64,000 nucleotides of DNA, taken from the NCBI RefSeq assembly GCF_017776525.1, contig NZ_JACVEW010000017.1, forward strand, positions 1 through 64,000, written 5' to 3'. The position numbers were made by a program, and so were the translations under genes. The notes under the pieces are model-generated. The model was not told where the DNA came from, did no database searches, and was given only the letters and a program-made list of their open reading frames with translations. The DNA comes from Marinobacterium alkalitolerans (GTDB lineage Bacteria; Pseudomonadota; Gammaproteobacteria; Pseudomonadales; Balneatricaceae). The number at the start of each line of letters is the position of its first letter. Position 1 is the first letter of the stretch. Positions 36,106 to 48,622 of the stretch are shown piece by piece.

Positions 36106-36551
36106 CGCGCAGCGCGTGCCAGCCAGCGGTCCAGCTGATTGGCAAACTGCTGACGGTCCGCCTGACTGAGTGCTGCCGGGCCACCGCTTTGAACGCCACT
36201 GGCCCGCAGGGTTTCCATAAAGTCACGCATATTGAGACGCGCTCGGATATTCTCCTGCGTAAACCGTTCACCGCGGGGAGTCAGGGCTGCTGCCTGCTTC
36301 TCCAGCACCTCAGAGGCCAGCGGAATATCACTGGTGATCACCAGATCGCCCGCTGCAACCCGCCGCACGATCTCGTGATCCGCCACGTCAAACCCGGCGC
36401 CCACCTGAAGTGAATGTATATTGGGGTCAGGCGGTACCGGCAGGTAATGGTTCGCCACCAGGGTTAAGCTGGTGCCTGTTCTGCGTGCCGCACGAAACAG
36501 GATTTCACGGATGACAACCGGACAGGCGTCCGCATCTACCCAAATCTGCAT
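36096..36551 (-). CDS. yaiI: YaiI/UPF0178 family protein
   Basis: A 151-residue protein with the DUF188 signature: [20 protein letters not shown] at the N-terminus, [13 protein letters not shown] and [11 protein letters not shown], a PIN-like fold with conserved acidic residues that suggests nuclease activity, unproven. It follows dbpA by 9 bp on the minus strand and probably shares its transcript. Confidence 0.9.
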   Translation of the reverse strand: MQIWVDADACPVVIREILFRAARRTGTSLTLVANHYLPVPPDPNIHSLQVGAGFDVADHEIVRRVAAGDLVITSDIPLASEVLEKQAAALTPRGERFTQENIRARLNMRDFMETLRASGVQSGGPAALSQADRQQFANQLDRWLARAARQG

Positions 36552-36560
36552 GCCGCCCCC

Positions 36561-37937
36561 TTAGCGCAACTGTCGAACGCGACAACTGCGATTCTTGACC
36601 TTGCCCTTGCTGATGAGCTGAACCGCCTGACGCGCAACAGGACGACGGACAGCCACGTAGGTGCAGAAGTCGAAGACGCGAATCTTGCCCACCTCATCAC
36701 CGGAGATTTCACCTCCACGTGTCAGCGCACCCAGAACATCGCCGGGTCTGATCTTCTGCTTCTTGCCGACATCAAGCTGGAGGGTGGCCATCGGAGGCCG
36801 AAACTCCCGGTTTGGCACATATTCCGGCAGGGGCTCGTCGGTAACAATCATATCCATCTGGGCTTCAATGCCGGCCAGCTTGAAACGCTCACGCTCGTTG
36901 AACAGAGTGACGGCAACGCCTGTCTTCCCTGCTCGGCCGGTTCGCCCTATACGGTGCACGTGCACCTGCGCTTCCTTGGCCGGGCGATGATTCACGACCA
37001 GATCAAGCCCTTCTACATCCAGTCCGCGGGCCGCCACATCGGTTGCCACCAACACCGTCGCACTCTGATTGGCAAAACGTACCAGGGTTTGATCGCGCTG
37101 ACGCTGATCAAGGTCGCCATGCAGCGCAACCGCTGCCAGGCCCGCTTGTTGCAGGCTTTGCTCAAGGGCACGCACTTCCTGCTTGGTGTTGCAAAACACA
37201 ACAGCCGACACGGGCCGGTGATGATAGATCAGGCAGGCAACAGCATCATCACGCGACTCATCAGACACCGGGTGAAAATGCTGCTCAATACTGGTGTTCT
37301 GATGCAGCGCCTCTACCTGGACTCTCACGGGCTGACGCAGGATGCGCCCTGCAATCGCCTCAATCGCCTTGGGGTAGGTCGCACTGAAAAGGAGACTTTG
37401 CCGGCTGGAAGGCGTTGCCGCCACAATGGCATCGACCGCCTCCTGAAACCCCATCTCCAGCATGCGGTCCGCTTCATCAAGCACAAGTGTGCGCAGACGC
37501 CCCAAACGCAAGGTACCCTTCCTGAGGTGTTCCTCAATACGTCCGGGCGTCCCGACGACAATATGCGCCCCATGCTCCAGGGAACCGATTTGTGGCCCCA
37601 GCGGCATGCCTCCACAGAGTGTGAGCACTTTTACGTTGGAGATCTGACGCGCCAGACGCCTCAGCTCCTGAGCCACCTGATCAGCCAGCTCCCGCGTTGG
37701 GCATAGCACCAGGGACTGCACCTGAAACGATGTGTTGTCCAGCTGCTGTAACAGGCCCAGCCCGAAAGCCGCCGTTTTTCCCGACCCCGTTTTTCCCTGC
37801 GCAATCAGATCCTTCCCGGCAAGAATCACCGGCAAGCTCTCCTGCTGAACAGGGGTCATGCTGATGTAATCCAGGGAGGCGAGGTTCTCAAGCAGCTCGG
37901 GCTTAAGATTAATACGGTCAAAAGGTTGTTGGCTCAA
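36561..37937 (-). CDS. dbpA: ATP-dependent RNA helicase DbpA
   Basis: DEAD-box helicase of 458 residues that helps assemble the 50S subunit by acting at 23S rRNA helix 92. Motifs: AQGKTGSGKT, PTRELADQ, GTPGR, DEAD, SAT, VATDVAARGLD and HRIGRTGR. The C-terminal DbpA RNA-binding domain (about 385-458; GKKQKIRPGDVLGALTRGGEISGDEVGKIRVFD) identifies the gene. I chose a TTG start with AGGA upstream, giving MSQQPFDRINL and a length matching E. coli (457); the GTG 24 codons earlier would put the start inside the suc terminator. Confidence 0.93.
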   Translation of the reverse strand: MSQQPFDRINLKPELLENLASLDYISMTPVQQESLPVILAGKDLIAQGKTGSGKTAAFGLGLLQQLDNTSFQVQSLVLCPTRELADQVAQELRRLARQISNVKVLTLCGGMPLGPQIGSLEHGAHIVVGTPGRIEEHLRKGTLRLGRLRTLVLDEADRMLEMGFQEAVDAIVAATPSSRQSLLFSATYPKAIEAIAGRILRQPVRVQVEALHQNTSIEQHFHPVSDESRDDAVACLIYHHRPVSAVVFCNTKQEVRALEQSLQQAGLAAVALHGDLDQRQRDQTLVRFANQSATVLVATDVAARGLDVEGLDLVVNHRPAKEAQVHVHRIGRTGRAGKTGVAVTLFNERERFKLAGIEAQMDMIVTDEPLPEYVPNREFRPPMATLQLDVGKKQKIRPGDVLGALTRGGEISGDEVGKIRVFDFCTYVAVRRPVARQAVQLISKGKVKNRSCRVRQLR

Positions 37938-38009
37938 GGACAGTTCCTGCTGAGAGTTAAAACAATGCGCAATTTTATCAGAACCGGTGCTTCGATAATC
38001 AACGGGCAC

Positions 38010-38036
38010 AAAAAAAGGCAGCCGAAGCTGCCTTTT
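38010..38036 (-). terminator. Terminator of the suc operon
   Basis: On the minus strand AAAAGGCAGC-TTCG-GCTGCCTTTT is followed by more T (TTTTTTTG), a strong intrinsic terminator with a stable TTCG tetraloop, 18 bp past the sucD stop. It ends the suc transcript before dbpA. Confidence 0.92.
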
Positions 38037-38054
38037 CTTAAACCGCGATGGCGA

Positions 38055-38936
38055 TTACTTCATTTCCCAGCCAGTCAGCTCGGACAGAGCCTTGCCGATG
38101 TCAGCCAGGGAACGAACGGTTTTAACGCCTGCATCTTCCAGAGCCGCAAACTTCTCGTCTGCTGTGCCCTTACCACCGGAGATGATCGCACCGGCGTGGC
38201 CCATGCGTTTGCCCGGAGGTGCAGTTACACCCGCGATGTAGGAAACAACCGGCTTGGTCACGTTTGCCTTGATGTAGGCAGCCGCTTCTTCCTCGGCAGA
38301 ACCACCGATCTCACCGATCATCACAATCGCTTCAGTCTGTGGATCGTTCTCGAACATTTCCAGAATGTCGATGAAGTTGGAGCCCGGGATCGGGTCACCA
38401 CCGATACCAACACAGGTAGACTGACCGAAGCCGGCGTCAGTGGTCTGCTTGACAGCTTCATAGGTCAGAGTACCGGAGCGGGAAACGATGCCCACTTTAC
38501 CCGGCAGGTGGATGTGGCCCGGCATGATGCCGATCTTGCACTCTCCCGGAGTGATAACGCCCGGGCAGTTCGGGCCGATCAGGCGAACACCCAGCTCGTC
38601 ACACTTGACCTTGCACTGCAGCATGTCCATGACCGGAATGTGCTCAGTGATGCAGACGATCAGCTTGATGCCGGCATTGGCCGCTTCCAGGATGGAATCC
38701 TTACAGAAAGGAGCCGGTACGTAGATAACAGACGCTTCAGCGCCAGTCGCTTCTACGGCTTCTTTAACAGTGTTGAAAACCGGCAGACCCAGGTGCTCAG
38801 TGCCACCCTTACCCGGAGTAACACCACCAACCATCTTGGTGCCGTATGCAATCGCCTGCTCAGAGTGGAAAGTACCCTGGCCACCAGTAAAGCCCTGACA
38901 GATGACTTTGGTATCTTTGTTAATCAGAACGGCCAT
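38055..38936 (-). CDS. sucD: Succinate--CoA ligase alpha subunit
   Basis: A 293-residue subunit that binds CoA and carries the phosphohistidine. Seen: [58 protein letters not shown] and [21 protein letters not shown] with the active His in GHAGA. Works with SucC to convert succinyl-CoA to succinate with nucleotide triphosphate formation. It follows sucC by 2 bp and ends the operon. Confidence 0.97.
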   Translation of the reverse strand: MAVLINKDTKVICQGFTGGQGTFHSEQAIAYGTKMVGGVTPGKGGTEHLGLPVFNTVKEAVEATGAEASVIYVPAPFCKDSILEAANAGIKLIVCITEHIPVMDMLQCKVKCDELGVRLIGPNCPGVITPGECKIGIMPGHIHLPGKVGIVSRSGTLTYEAVKQTTDAGFGQSTCVGIGGDPIPGSNFIDILEMFENDPQTEAIVMIGEIGGSAEEEAAAYIKANVTKPVVSYIAGVTAPPGKRMGHAGAIISGGKGTADEKFAALEDAGVKTVRSLADIGKALSELTGWEMK

Positions 38937-38938
38937 GA

Positions 38939-40105
38939 TTATTTACCCTCCGCTGCTTTAACTGCCTGCTGAGCAGCATCAGTCAGGCTGGTTGCTGCAA
39001 TGATGTCCAGACCGGACTCGGCCAGCTTCTGAGCACCCAGTTCAGCGTTGTTACCTTCCAGACGCACGACGACCGGTACGTTTACACCCACTTCTTTCAC
39101 CGCACCGATGATGCCGTCTGCGATCAGGTCACAGCGAACGATACCACCGAAGATGTTAACCAGAACGGCTTTAACGTTCTTGTCTTCCAGGATGATCTTG
39201 AACGCTTCGGTTACACGCTCTTTGGTCGCGCCGCCACCAACGTCCAGGAAGTTGGCCGGGAAACCGCCGTGCAGGGAAACGATGTCCATGGTACCCATGG
39301 CCAGGCCCGCACCGTTTACCATGCAGCCGATAGTGCCGTTCAGAGCAACGTAGTTCAGGTCCCACTCAGCAGCGCGTGCTTCGCGCTCATCGTCCTGGGA
39401 CGGATCGTGCATTTCCTGCAGATCCTTGTGACGGTAAACAGCGTTACCATCGATAACAACTTTGGCGTCCAGGCAGTGCAGGTTACCCTGGTCAGTGATG
39501 ACCAGCGGGTTGATTTCCAGCAGCGCCAGATCCTTTTCTTCAAACATCTGCGCCAGACCCAGGAAGATCTTGACGAACTGCTTGATCTGGTCACCCTGCA
39601 GGCCCAGTTTGAATGCCAGCTCGCGGCCCTGGTAAGGCTGTGCACCGGTCAGAGGATCGATGGTTGCCTTCAGGATCTTTTCCGGAGTCTCTTCAGCAAC
39701 TTTCTCGATCTCGACACCACCTTCGGTGGATGCCATGAAGACAATACGACGGCTGGAGCGATCGACCACTGCACCCAGGTACAGCTCGTTTGCGATGTCG
39801 GTGCAGGTCTCAACCAGAATCTTGGAAACAGGCTGGCCATTAGCGTCTGTCTGGTAAGTCACCAGACGTTCGCCCAGCCATTTTTCTGCGAAAGCCTGGG
39901 CTTCAGCCGGGGAATCAACCAGCTTTACACCACCAGCCTTGCCACGGCCACCAGCGTGGACCTGGGCCTTAACAACCCACTTGTCGCCGCCAATTTTTTC
40001 AGCCGCTTCAGCAGCCGCTTCCGGAGTATCTACCGCGATTCCCTTGGAAACCGGCAGACCATATTCGGCAAACAGTTGTTTGCCCTGGTACTCGTGAAGG
40101 TTCAT
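38939..40105 (-). CDS. sucC: Succinate--CoA ligase beta subunit
   Basis: A 388-residue ATP-grasp subunit that binds nucleotide and succinate. It shows [50 protein letters not shown] and the end segment [17 protein letters not shown]. Length matches the E. coli subunit (388). It lies 124 bp downstream of lpd, an interval that contains a hairpin and may hold a processing site or secondary promoter. Confidence 0.97.
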   Translation of the reverse strand: MNLHEYQGKQLFAEYGLPVSKGIAVDTPEAAAEAAEKIGGDKWVVKAQVHAGGRGKAGGVKLVDSPAEAQAFAEKWLGERLVTYQTDANGQPVSKILVETCTDIANELYLGAVVDRSSRRIVFMASTEGGVEIEKVAEETPEKILKATIDPLTGAQPYQGRELAFKLGLQGDQIKQFVKIFLGLAQMFEEKDLALLEINPLVITDQGNLHCLDAKVVIDGNAVYRHKDLQEMHDPSQDDEREARAAEWDLNYVALNGTIGCMVNGAGLAMGTMDIVSLHGGFPANFLDVGGGATKERVTEAFKIILEDKNVKAVLVNIFGGIVRCDLIADGIIGAVKEVGVNVPVVVRLEGNNAELGAQKLAESGLDIIAATSLTDAAQQAVKAAEGK

Positions 40106-40136
40106 GCTCTAATCCGTAGTGTTATCGGTTATACAG

Positions 40137-40170
40137 GTGTTCCCGCCGAGTAGTGCAGAAGTGGGAACAC
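40137..40170. other. Hairpin between lpd and sucC
   Basis: GTGTTCCC and GGGAACAC form an 8 bp stem around 18 bases in the 124 bp lpd-sucC gap; a GGGTTAACCC palindrome lies closer to lpd. No T-run follows, so an mRNA processing or stability role in setting the lpd to sucCD ratio is more likely than termination. Confidence 0.4.
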
Positions 40171-40229
40171 ACCTTTTGCTCTGCAACCCCCGCCAACGGG
40201 TTCTCCGCCGACGGGGTTAACCCTTCAGG

Positions 40230-41672
<1,443 letters not shown>

Positions 41673-41709
41673 TTAATCCTGTCTTTCACTCGTTCGATGG
41701 CGGGTCTGA

Positions 41710-42933
41710 TCAAACATCCAGCAGCATGCGTGCCGGATCTTCCAGCAGATCCTTGATGGTGACGAGGAATTGTACCGCCTCTTTACCATCAATCATACGG
41801 TGGTCGTATGACAGTGCCAGGTACATCATCGGCAGAATCTCAACCTGACCGTTCACCGCCATGGGACGTTCTTGGATCTTGTGCATGCCCAGGATCGCAG
41901 TCTGCGGCGGGTTCAGGATCGGAGTGGACATCAGGGAGCCGAACACGCCGCCGTTGGTGATGGTGAAGGTACCGCCCTGCATGTCATCCATGCCCAGCTT
42001 GCCTTCACGGCCACGCTTGCCGAAGTCGGCAATGGTGCCTTCGATTTCGGCCAGGCTCATGGTATCGGTATCACGCAGAACCGGCACCATCAGACCACGG
42101 TCAGTTGATACGGCAACGCCGATATCCTGGTAGCCGTGGTACACCATGTCATTGCCGTCAATAGACGCGTTAACCGCCGGGAAGCGTTTCAGCGCTTCGG
42201 TCGCCGCTTTCACGAAGAAGGACATGAAGCCCAGACGAGTACCGCCGTGAACCTTCTCGAACAGGTCCTTGTACTGCTTGCGCAGTTCCATGACCGGCTT
42301 CATGTTGACCTCGTTGTAGGTGGTCAGCATGGCTGCATTCTGCTGCGCTTCAACCAGACGCTTGGCGATGGTTGCACGCAGACGAGTCATCGGAACGCGC
42401 TTCTCGGTGCGCTCACCAGCCGGAACGTTCAGCGCCGGAGCTGCGGCCGCAGGTGCAGGTGCTGCTGCCGGAGCGGCGGCCGGCTTGTTCTTCAGGAAGT
42501 TCTGTACGTCTTCCTTGGTGATGCCACCATTTTTGCCAGTACCTGGAATCTGGGAAGCATCCAGACCGTTTTCTTCGATCAGCTTACGTGCTGCCGGACC
42601 AACCTTTTCAGCGTCGGTAGTGACTTCAGCTGCAGGCGTATCAGCAGCTTCAGCAGCCGGTGCCTTTTCAGCCGGAGCAGGCGCTTCAGCGGCCGCGCCT
42701 GCTTCGAAGGTCGCAATGACTTCTTCGCTCAGGACAGTCTCGCCCTCGCCCTTTACGATTTCCTTGATAACACCATCAGTCGGTGCCACCACTTCCAGAA
42801 CAACCTTGTCAGTTTCGATATCAACGATCAGCTCATCAGCTGAACATGCCTCGCCCGGCTGTTTGTGCCAGGTGGCAACTGTTCCGTCTGCAACGGATTC
42901 AGGGAAAGTTGGCGCTTTGATTTCAGTGGACAT
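41710..42933 (-). CDS. sucB: Dihydrolipoyllysine succinyltransferase (E2o)
   Basis: Core of the 2-oxoglutarate dehydrogenase complex, 407 residues. One lipoyl domain (1-75, ETDKVVLEV with the lipoylated lysine), an Ala/Pro/Glu-rich linker, the E1/E3-binding domain (about 110-148; [22 protein letters not shown]), a second Ala/Pro-rich linker and the catalytic domain with [20 protein letters not shown] precedes the ATG. Overlapping high-GC linkers give long open frames on the opposite strand that are not genes. Confidence 0.97.
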   Translation of the reverse strand: MSTEIKAPTFPESVADGTVATWHKQPGEACSADELIVDIETDKVVLEVVAPTDGVIKEIVKGEGETVLSEEVIATFEAGAAAEAPAPAEKAPAAEAADTPAAEVTTDAEKVGPAARKLIEENGLDASQIPGTGKNGGITKEDVQNFLKNKPAAAPAAAPAPAAAAPALNVPAGERTEKRVPMTRLRATIAKRLVEAQQNAAMLTTYNEVNMKPVMELRKQYKDLFEKVHGGTRLGFMSFFVKAATEALKRFPAVNASIDGNDMVYHGYQDIGVAVSTDRGLMVPVLRDTDTMSLAEIEGTIADFGKRGREGKLGMDDMQGGTFTITNGGVFGSLMSTPILNPPQTAILGMHKIQERPMAVNGQVEILPMMYLALSYDHRMIDGKEAVQFLVTIKDLLEDPARMLLDV

Positions 42934-42980
42934 GCTGTTTCCTTTATTAATCCTGCTCAGGACTTGTCTTCAAGCCTGTG

Positions 42981-45812
42981 TTAACCGTTGATGGCTTCGT
43001 TGACCAGCTTCTCTTGCTGCTCAAGGTGTACAGAAATATAACCAACCGCCGGCGCTGCGGCATGCGGACGACCCACACCTACGAGGTGCAGTTTCGGATC
43101 GTGCTGCTGCATGACGTTACGCATGTGGTGCTGACTGCAGTACCAGGCGCCCTGGTTCATGGGCTCTTCCTGACACCAGACAACGGACTCAAGGTTAGTA
43201 TACTCAGCGATCGCCTGCTTGAGCGGCTCTTCCGGGAACGGATAAAGCTGCTCGATACGCACGATGGCCACATCGTCCTTTTCCAGTTCAGCGCGACGAT
43301 TATACAGGTCGTAGTAGACCTTGCCGCTACACATCACCAGTCGCTTCACCTTCTTCGGATCCAGCGTATCCACTTCCGGGATCACCGGCTGGAAGGTACC
43401 GTCGGACAGGTCTTCAAGCGAACATACCGCCTGCTTGTGACGCAGCAGCGACTTCGGTGACATGACAACCAGCGGCTTGCGCAGCGGGCGAATCACCTGG
43501 CGACGCAGCAGGTGGAAAATCTGTGACGGCGATGAGGGTACACATACCTGGATATTGTGCTCGGCACACAGCTGCAGGAAACGCTCAAGGCGTGCGGAAG
43601 AGTGCTCCGGGCCCTGGCCTTCAAAGCCGTGGGGCAGCAGCATGGTCAAGCCACAGAGACGGCCCCACTTGTGCTCACCGGAGGTGATGAACTGGTCGAT
43701 AACCACCTGAGCACCGTTGGCGAAGTCACCAAACTGTGCTTCCCAAATCACCAGTGCATTCGGCGTTGTCGTGGCGTAACCGTATTCAAAGCCCAGTACC
43801 GCCTCTTCCGACAGGAAGGAGTCGTAGATATCGAACGCAGGCTGCTCCTCAGCCAGATCCTGCAGCGGCACGTAGGTGCTGGCATCTTTCTGGTTATGCA
43901 CAACGGCATGGCGGTGGGAGAAGGTACCACGCCCAACGTCCTGACCGGTCAAGCGGATCGGATGACCTTCAGCCAGCAGAGTGGCGTAGGCCATGGTTTC
44001 GGCAAAGCCCCAGTTGATCTCCATGGCGCCCGCAGCCATTTTCTTGCGGTCTTCATAGATCTTCTGCACCTGACGCTGAACCGCGAAACCTTCAGGGAAC
44101 TCACAGGTTTTGTTGGCCAGTTCCTTCAGCAGTTTCTGGTCGACACGGGTGTCGCATTCGAAGGACCACTTGTGCCCCAGGTACGGACGCCAGTCAACGA
44201 ACAGCTCTTCGTTCGGCTCCATGACCAGAGACTTGGCAACGTGCTTGCCGTTCTCCAGTGCCTGGCGGTATTCCTGGTCCATGGCCTTGGCTTCATCCTG
44301 GGTAATAACACCCTCGTCGATGAGGCGCTTGGCATAGAGCTCCTTGGTGGTCTTCTGCGTCTTGATCTGCTTGTACATCAGCGGCTGAGTACCGGACGGC
44401 TCATCCGCCTCGTTATGACCGCGACGACGGTAGCAGACCAGATCAATCACAACGTCCTTGTTGAATTCGTTGCGATAGTCCAGTGCCAGCTGAGTAACAA
44501 AGCGAACCGCCTCAGGATCATCACCATTCACGTGGAAGATCGGGGCCTGAACCATTTTCGCCACATCGGTACAGTACTCGGTGGAACGCGCATCTTCCTT
44601 CTTGGAAGTGGTGAAACCCACCTGGTTGTTGATGACGATGTGAATGGTACCGCCGGTCTTGTAGGCGCGTGTCTGAGACATCTGGAAGGTCTCCATCACC
44701 ACGCCCTGACCTGCAAAGGCCGCGTCACCGTGGATGGAAACCGGGATAACCGTGTTGCCGACCGGGTCTTCGCGGCGGTCCTGACGTGCACGTACAGAGC
44801 CTTCAACCACCGGAGACACGATCTCAAGGTGGGACGGGTTGAACGCCATGGCCAGGTGCACTTCGCCACCCGGGGTCATCACGTTGGAGGAGAAGCCCTG
44901 ATGGTATTTCACGTCGCCGGACGTTTCGATCAGCTTCTTGCCTTCAAACTCGCCGAACAGTTCCTGCGGGTTCTTGCCGAAGATATTGACCAGAACGTTC
45001 AGACGGCCACGGTGTGCCATGCCGATCACCAGCTCTTTGGCGCCGTCACGGCCGGCACGCTGAACCAGTTCATCGAGGCAGGGAATCAGGCTTTCACCAC
45101 CTTCCAGGCCGAAGCGCTTGGCGCCTGCGTAGCGAGAGCCGAGATACTTCTCCAGCCCTTCAGCGGCACTCAGACGCTCCATGATGTGCTTGCGCTCATC
45201 ATCGGTCAGGGCCGGGTGGCTGCGCACCGGCTCCATGCGCGACTGAATCCAGCGCTTCTCCTGAGTGTCGACGATGTGCATGTACTCAGCGCCGACGGTA
45301 GTGCAATAGGTTTTCTTGAGGTCTGCCAGGATCTCTTTCAGCGTGCTCTCTTCAGGTCCGAAGAAAAGCGAACCCAGCTGGAAGCGCGTATCAAAGTCGG
45401 CTTCAGACAGCTCGTGAAAGCGCGGATCAAGGTCGGGAACCTGTTCACGCTCCATCAGGTTCAGGGGATCAATGTCTGCATGCTGATGACCACGCACTCG
45501 GAAGGCGTTGATCATGCGCAGTACACGCACCTGCTTCTTTTCATGCTCGGAGCTTACGCTGCTGCCGGAAGCCGGCACGGCACGCTTCTGATTCTTGGAG
45601 AGGAGGAGGAAATGTTCCCGGATAGTGGAGTGAGGCACATCCTGAGCGATGCTGTCACCAACCTTGGGAAGTTTGTCGAACTCTTCACGCCACTCTTGTG
45701 GAACGGCGTTCGGGTCCATCAGGTAAGTTTCGTATAGTTGTTCAACATATGAAAGATTGCCACCGTAAAGGTGTGCGTTCTTCCACATCTGCTCCATTAT
45801 GCCATCTTGCAT
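42981..45812 (-). CDS. sucA: 2-oxoglutarate dehydrogenase E1
   Basis: Thiamine-diphosphate decarboxylase of 943 residues that oxidises 2-oxoglutarate and passes the succinyl group to SucB. Seen: GMAHRGRLNVLVNIFGK, the ThDP motif region HVNGDDPEAVRFVTQLALDYR, RRRGHNEADEPS and FSHRHAV. I chose the ATG preceded by GGTGAG, two codons inside a longer frame, giving MQDGIMEQMW, as in Pseudomonas. It starts a sucAB-lpd-sucCD unit after a 314 bp gap holding the sdh terminator. Confidence 0.96.
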   Translation of the reverse strand: MQDGIMEQMWKNAHLYGGNLSYVEQLYETYLMDPNAVPQEWREEFDKLPKVGDSIAQDVPHSTIREHFLLLSKNQKRAVPASGSSVSSEHEKKQVRVLRMINAFRVRGHQHADIDPLNLMEREQVPDLDPRFHELSEADFDTRFQLGSLFFGPEESTLKEILADLKKTYCTTVGAEYMHIVDTQEKRWIQSRMEPVRSHPALTDDERKHIMERLSAAEGLEKYLGSRYAGAKRFGLEGGESLIPCLDELVQRAGRDGAKELVIGMAHRGRLNVLVNIFGKNPQELFGEFEGKKLIETSGDVKYHQGFSSNVMTPGGEVHLAMAFNPSHLEIVSPVVEGSVRARQDRREDPVGNTVIPVSIHGDAAFAGQGVVMETFQMSQTRAYKTGGTIHIVINNQVGFTTSKKEDARSTEYCTDVAKMVQAPIFHVNGDDPEAVRFVTQLALDYRNEFNKDVVIDLVCYRRRGHNEADEPSGTQPLMYKQIKTQKTTKELYAKRLIDEGVITQDEAKAMDQEYRQALENGKHVAKSLVMEPNEELFVDWRPYLGHKWSFECDTRVDQKLLKELANKTCEFPEGFAVQRQVQKIYEDRKKMAAGAMEINWGFAETMAYATLLAEGHPIRLTGQDVGRGTFSHRHAVVHNQKDASTYVPLQDLAEEQPAFDIYDSFLSEEAVLGFEYGYATTTPNALVIWEAQFGDFANGAQVVIDQFITSGEHKWGRLCGLTMLLPHGFEGQGPEHSSARLERFLQLCAEHNIQVCVPSSPSQIFHLLRRQVIRPLRKPLVVMSPKSLLRHKQAVCSLEDLSDGTFQPVIPEVDTLDPKKVKRLVMCSGKVYYDLYNRRAELEKDDVAIVRIEQLYPFPEEPLKQAIAEYTNLESVVWCQEEPMNQGAWYCSQHHMRNVMQQHDPKLHLVGVGRPHAAAPAVGYISVHLEQQEKLVNEAING

Positions 45813-46126
45813 TATCATCTCACCCTGGCTCTGAGAGGGCGCTGCATCGGACAGGCTGCACTATTTCCTGTTCCGGCAGTCCTCGGTCCCTCTGCTGATT
45901 ACCGTTTTGTATTTTTAGCCGCCACCACAAGGATCACGAGTGGCCGCGGGCAGTAATTCTACGCTTTTTGCGACAGGCTTTACACTGCTAGCGGGGGTCG
46001 ATTCTACAAAATATTACCGTTCAAACGACATAGGCCTTTCGGATAGTAGAATTCGTTCGCTCTGGGCATGGAACAAAAAAAACGGCACCACAAGGGTGCC
46101 GTTTTTAGACTGTCACGTAACAAGGC
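45813..46126. other. sdhB-sucA intergenic region
   Basis: The 314 bp have no gene that I can support. The sdhB-proximal part holds the sdh terminator. The rest is AT-rich and should contain a sucA promoter; on the minus strand a TTGAAC near 46020 and TAGAAT near 46003 are present but only 12 bp apart, so I do not call it. sucABlpdCD may also be read from the sdh promoter if the terminator leaks. Confidence 0.4.
46075..46106 (-). terminator. Terminator of sdhCDAB
   Basis: On the minus strand CGGCACC-N5-GGTGCCG is flanked by A-run and a long T-run (TTTTTTTTG), 20 bp past the sdhB stop: a strong intrinsic terminator. Confidence 0.92.
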
Positions 46127-46831
46127 TCAGGTGGCCTGCTGAATCAGCATGTTACGAATCTTGCCAATCGCCTTGGTCGGGTTAAGACCTTTCGGGCAGA
46201 CATTGACACAGTTCATGATGCCGTGACAGCGGAAGACACTGAACGGGTCATCCAGCTCAGCCAGACGCTCGTTGGTCGCAGTATCGCGGCTGTCGGCCAG
46301 GAATCGATATGCCTGCAACAGACCGGAAGGTCCTACGAACTTGTCCGGGTTCCACCAGAAGGACGGGCAGGACGTTGAACAGCATGCACAGAGAATACAC
46401 TCGTACAGGCCATCCAGCTCAGCACGCTCTTCCGGCGACTGCAGTCGCTCGATCGCCGGCGCCGGCGTATCGTTGATCAGGAACGGCTTGATCTTTTCGT
46501 ACTGCTTGTAGAACTGGGTCATGTCGACAACCAGGTCACGGATGACCGGCAGACCCGGCAGCGGGCGCAGAACCAGCTTGTCGTTTTCAACCACTTCAGA
46601 AAGCGGTGTGATACACGCAAGACCGTTCTTGCCGTTCATGTTCATGCCATCAGAGCCACATACACCCTCACGGCAGGAACGGCGGTATGCCATCGTGCTG
46701 TCTTTTTCTTTCAGCAGCTGGAGCAGATCCAGCACCATGATGTCCTTGCCACCCGGGATGTCGATATGGACATCCTGCATGTAAGGCGCATCATCAACTT
46801 CAGGGTTGTAACGATATACACTTACCAGCAT
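46127..46831 (-). CDS. sdhB: Succinate dehydrogenase iron-sulfur subunit
   Basis: A 234-residue membrane-facing subunit that relays electrons from SdhA to ubiquinone. [2Fe-2S] cysteines in CREGVCGSDG and the following GLAC; [4Fe-4S] CILCACCSTSC; [3Fe-4S] CVNVCPKGL. Length matches the family (about 235). It follows sdhA by 12 bp and ends the operon; a strong terminator follows. Confidence 0.97.
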   Translation of the reverse strand: MLVSVYRYNPEVDDAPYMQDVHIDIPGGKDIMVLDLLQLLKEKDSTMAYRRSCREGVCGSDGMNMNGKNGLACITPLSEVVENDKLVLRPLPGLPVIRDLVVDMTQFYKQYEKIKPFLINDTPAPAIERLQSPEERAELDGLYECILCACCSTSCPSFWWNPDKFVGPSGLLQAYRFLADSRDTATNERLAELDDPFSVFRCHGIMNCVNVCPKGLNPTKAIGKIRNMLIQQAT

Positions 46832-46843
46832 CGTGACAGCCTC

Positions 46844-48619
46844 TTAATAGGTTCGTACTTTCGGCGGGAACGGATCCATTGTCTTCGGTGCAAAGTTGAC
46901 TGCACGCTTGCCAACGGTTTTTTCCTGCGGGAAGAAGACAGAATGGCACAGCCAGTTCTCGTCATCACGCTCGGTAAAGTCGTTACGGGCATGGGCGCCA
47001 CGAGACTCTTTACGCTCTTCCGCCGCGATTGCGGTTGCTTCCGCCACTTCCATCAGGTTTTCAAGCTCCAGAGCTTCAATACGAGAAGTATTGAATGCCT
47101 GGCTCTTGTCTTCCAGATGTACGTTCTCAACACGCTCACGGATCTCTTTCAACAGACCGAGACCCTTCTGCATGCTTTCGCCGTCACGGAATACACCGAA
47201 GTACAGCTGCATGGTGTCCTGCAGCGTCTTGCGAACGTCCGCAATCTTCTCACCACCGGTGCTGCTGTTCAGGCGGTTCAGGCGAGCCATGGCTGCTTCG
47301 ATGTCAGCATCAGTCGCATCAACCACTTCATAGCCTTCGCGCATCTGCTGCTCAATCTGCATACCGGCCGCACGACCGAATACCACCAGGTCAAGCAGAG
47401 AGTTGCCACCCAGACGGTTGGCGCCGTGTACGGATACACAGGCCGCTTCACCGCAAGCGAACAGACCGTTGATGATCTTGTCTTCGCCGGTCTTCGGATC
47501 CGGAGAGATGGCCTGACCGCCGATATTGGTCGCGATACCGCCCATCATGTAGTGACAGGTCGGAACAACCGGAATCGGCTCTTTGACCGGGTCGGTTGCC
47601 GCAAAGGTCTTGGACAGCTCACAGATACCCGGCAGACGCGAGTGCAGAACTTCTTCACCCAAGTGATCCAGCTTCAGGTAAACATGATCTCCGTTCTCAC
47701 CGCAGCCACGACCTTCCAGGATTTCCAGAATCATGGAGCGAGCAACAACGTCACGACCTGCAAGGTCTTTGGCGTTCGGCGCATAACGCTCCATGAAACG
47801 CTCACCGTCCTTGTTGATCAGGTAACCACCTTCACCACGACAGCCCTCGGTTACGAGCACGCCTGCACCGGCGATACCGGTCGGGTGGAACTGCCACATT
47901 TCCATATCCTGAACAGCAACACCTGCACGCATCGCCATGCCGATACCGTCACCGGTATTGATCAGCGCGTTGGTTGTGGAGGCGTAGATACGGCCTGCAC
48001 CACCGGTTGCCAGAACAGTTGCCTTGGCCTTGATGTAAACGGTTTCGCCAGTCTCGATACAGATAGCGATACAGCCCACCACGTCGCCCTGGGAATTCTT
48101 CACCAGATCGACGGCATACCATTCATTCAGGAAGGTAGTGCCAGCCTTCATATTGGCCTGATAGAGCGTATGCAGAAGTGCGTGACCGGTACGGTCAGCC
48201 GCAGCACAGGTACGCGCCGCCTGAGTGGGATTGTCCGGCCCCTTGGACTGACCACCGAACGGACGCTGGTAGATACGCCCTACTTCGGTACGGGAGAACG
48301 GCAGCCCCATGTGATCCAGCTCGAATACAGCCTGAGGACCTACTGAACACATGTACTCGATTGCGTCCTGGTCGCCAATGTAGTCTGACCCTTTTACGGT
48401 GTCATACATGTGCCAGCGCCAGTCATCATTCGGATCCGCACTTGCGATGGCACAGGTAATGCCACCCTGAGCAGAAACCGTATGAGAACGTGTCGGGAAC
48501 ACCTTGGTAACACAAGCGGTGTCCAGACCGGACTGAGCCAGCTGCAGCGCGGCGCGCATGCCCGCACCACCACCGCCGACTACAATGGCGTCGAAAGTAA
48601 GTGTACGCAGTTTAGACAT
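46844..48619 (-). CDS. sdhA: Succinate dehydrogenase flavoprotein subunit
   Basis: A 591-residue FAD subunit that oxidises succinate to fumarate. It shows [28 protein letters not shown] with the histidine that binds FAD covalently, [11 protein letters not shown] and the active-site [16 protein letters not shown]. It is the third gene of sdhCDAB, starting 3 bp after the sdhD stop; the ribosome site overlaps the end of sdhD (GGGGTATC). Confidence 0.97.
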   Translation of the reverse strand: MSKLRTLTFDAIVVGGGGAGMRAALQLAQSGLDTACVTKVFPTRSHTVSAQGGITCAIASADPNDDWRWHMYDTVKGSDYIGDQDAIEYMCSVGPQAVFELDHMGLPFSRTEVGRIYQRPFGGQSKGPDNPTQAARTCAAADRTGHALLHTLYQANMKAGTTFLNEWYAVDLVKNSQGDVVGCIAICIETGETVYIKAKATVLATGGAGRIYASTTNALINTGDGIGMAMRAGVAVQDMEMWQFHPTGIAGAGVLVTEGCRGEGGYLINKDGERFMERYAPNAKDLAGRDVVARSMILEILEGRGCGENGDHVYLKLDHLGEEVLHSRLPGICELSKTFAATDPVKEPIPVVPTCHYMMGGIATNIGGQAISPDPKTGEDKIINGLFACGEAACVSVHGANRLGGNSLLDLVVFGRAAGMQIEQQMREGYEVVDATDADIEAAMARLNRLNSSTGGEKIADVRKTLQDTMQLYFGVFRDGESMQKGLGLLKEIRERVENVHLEDKSQAFNTSRIEALELENLMEVAEATAIAAEERKESRGAHARNDFTERDDENWLCHSVFFPQEKTVGKRAVNFAPKTMDPFPPKVRTY

Positions 48620-48622
48620 GTT

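Noticed and set aside
43557..45737. 726-codon open frame on the plus strand opposite sucA
   Set aside because: It lies wholly antisense to a clear sucA and has no ribosome site or family similarity; a side effect of codon bias in the real gene.
46766..48346. 526-codon plus-strand open frame opposite sdhA
   Set aside because: Antisense shadow of sdhA with no recognisable domain.
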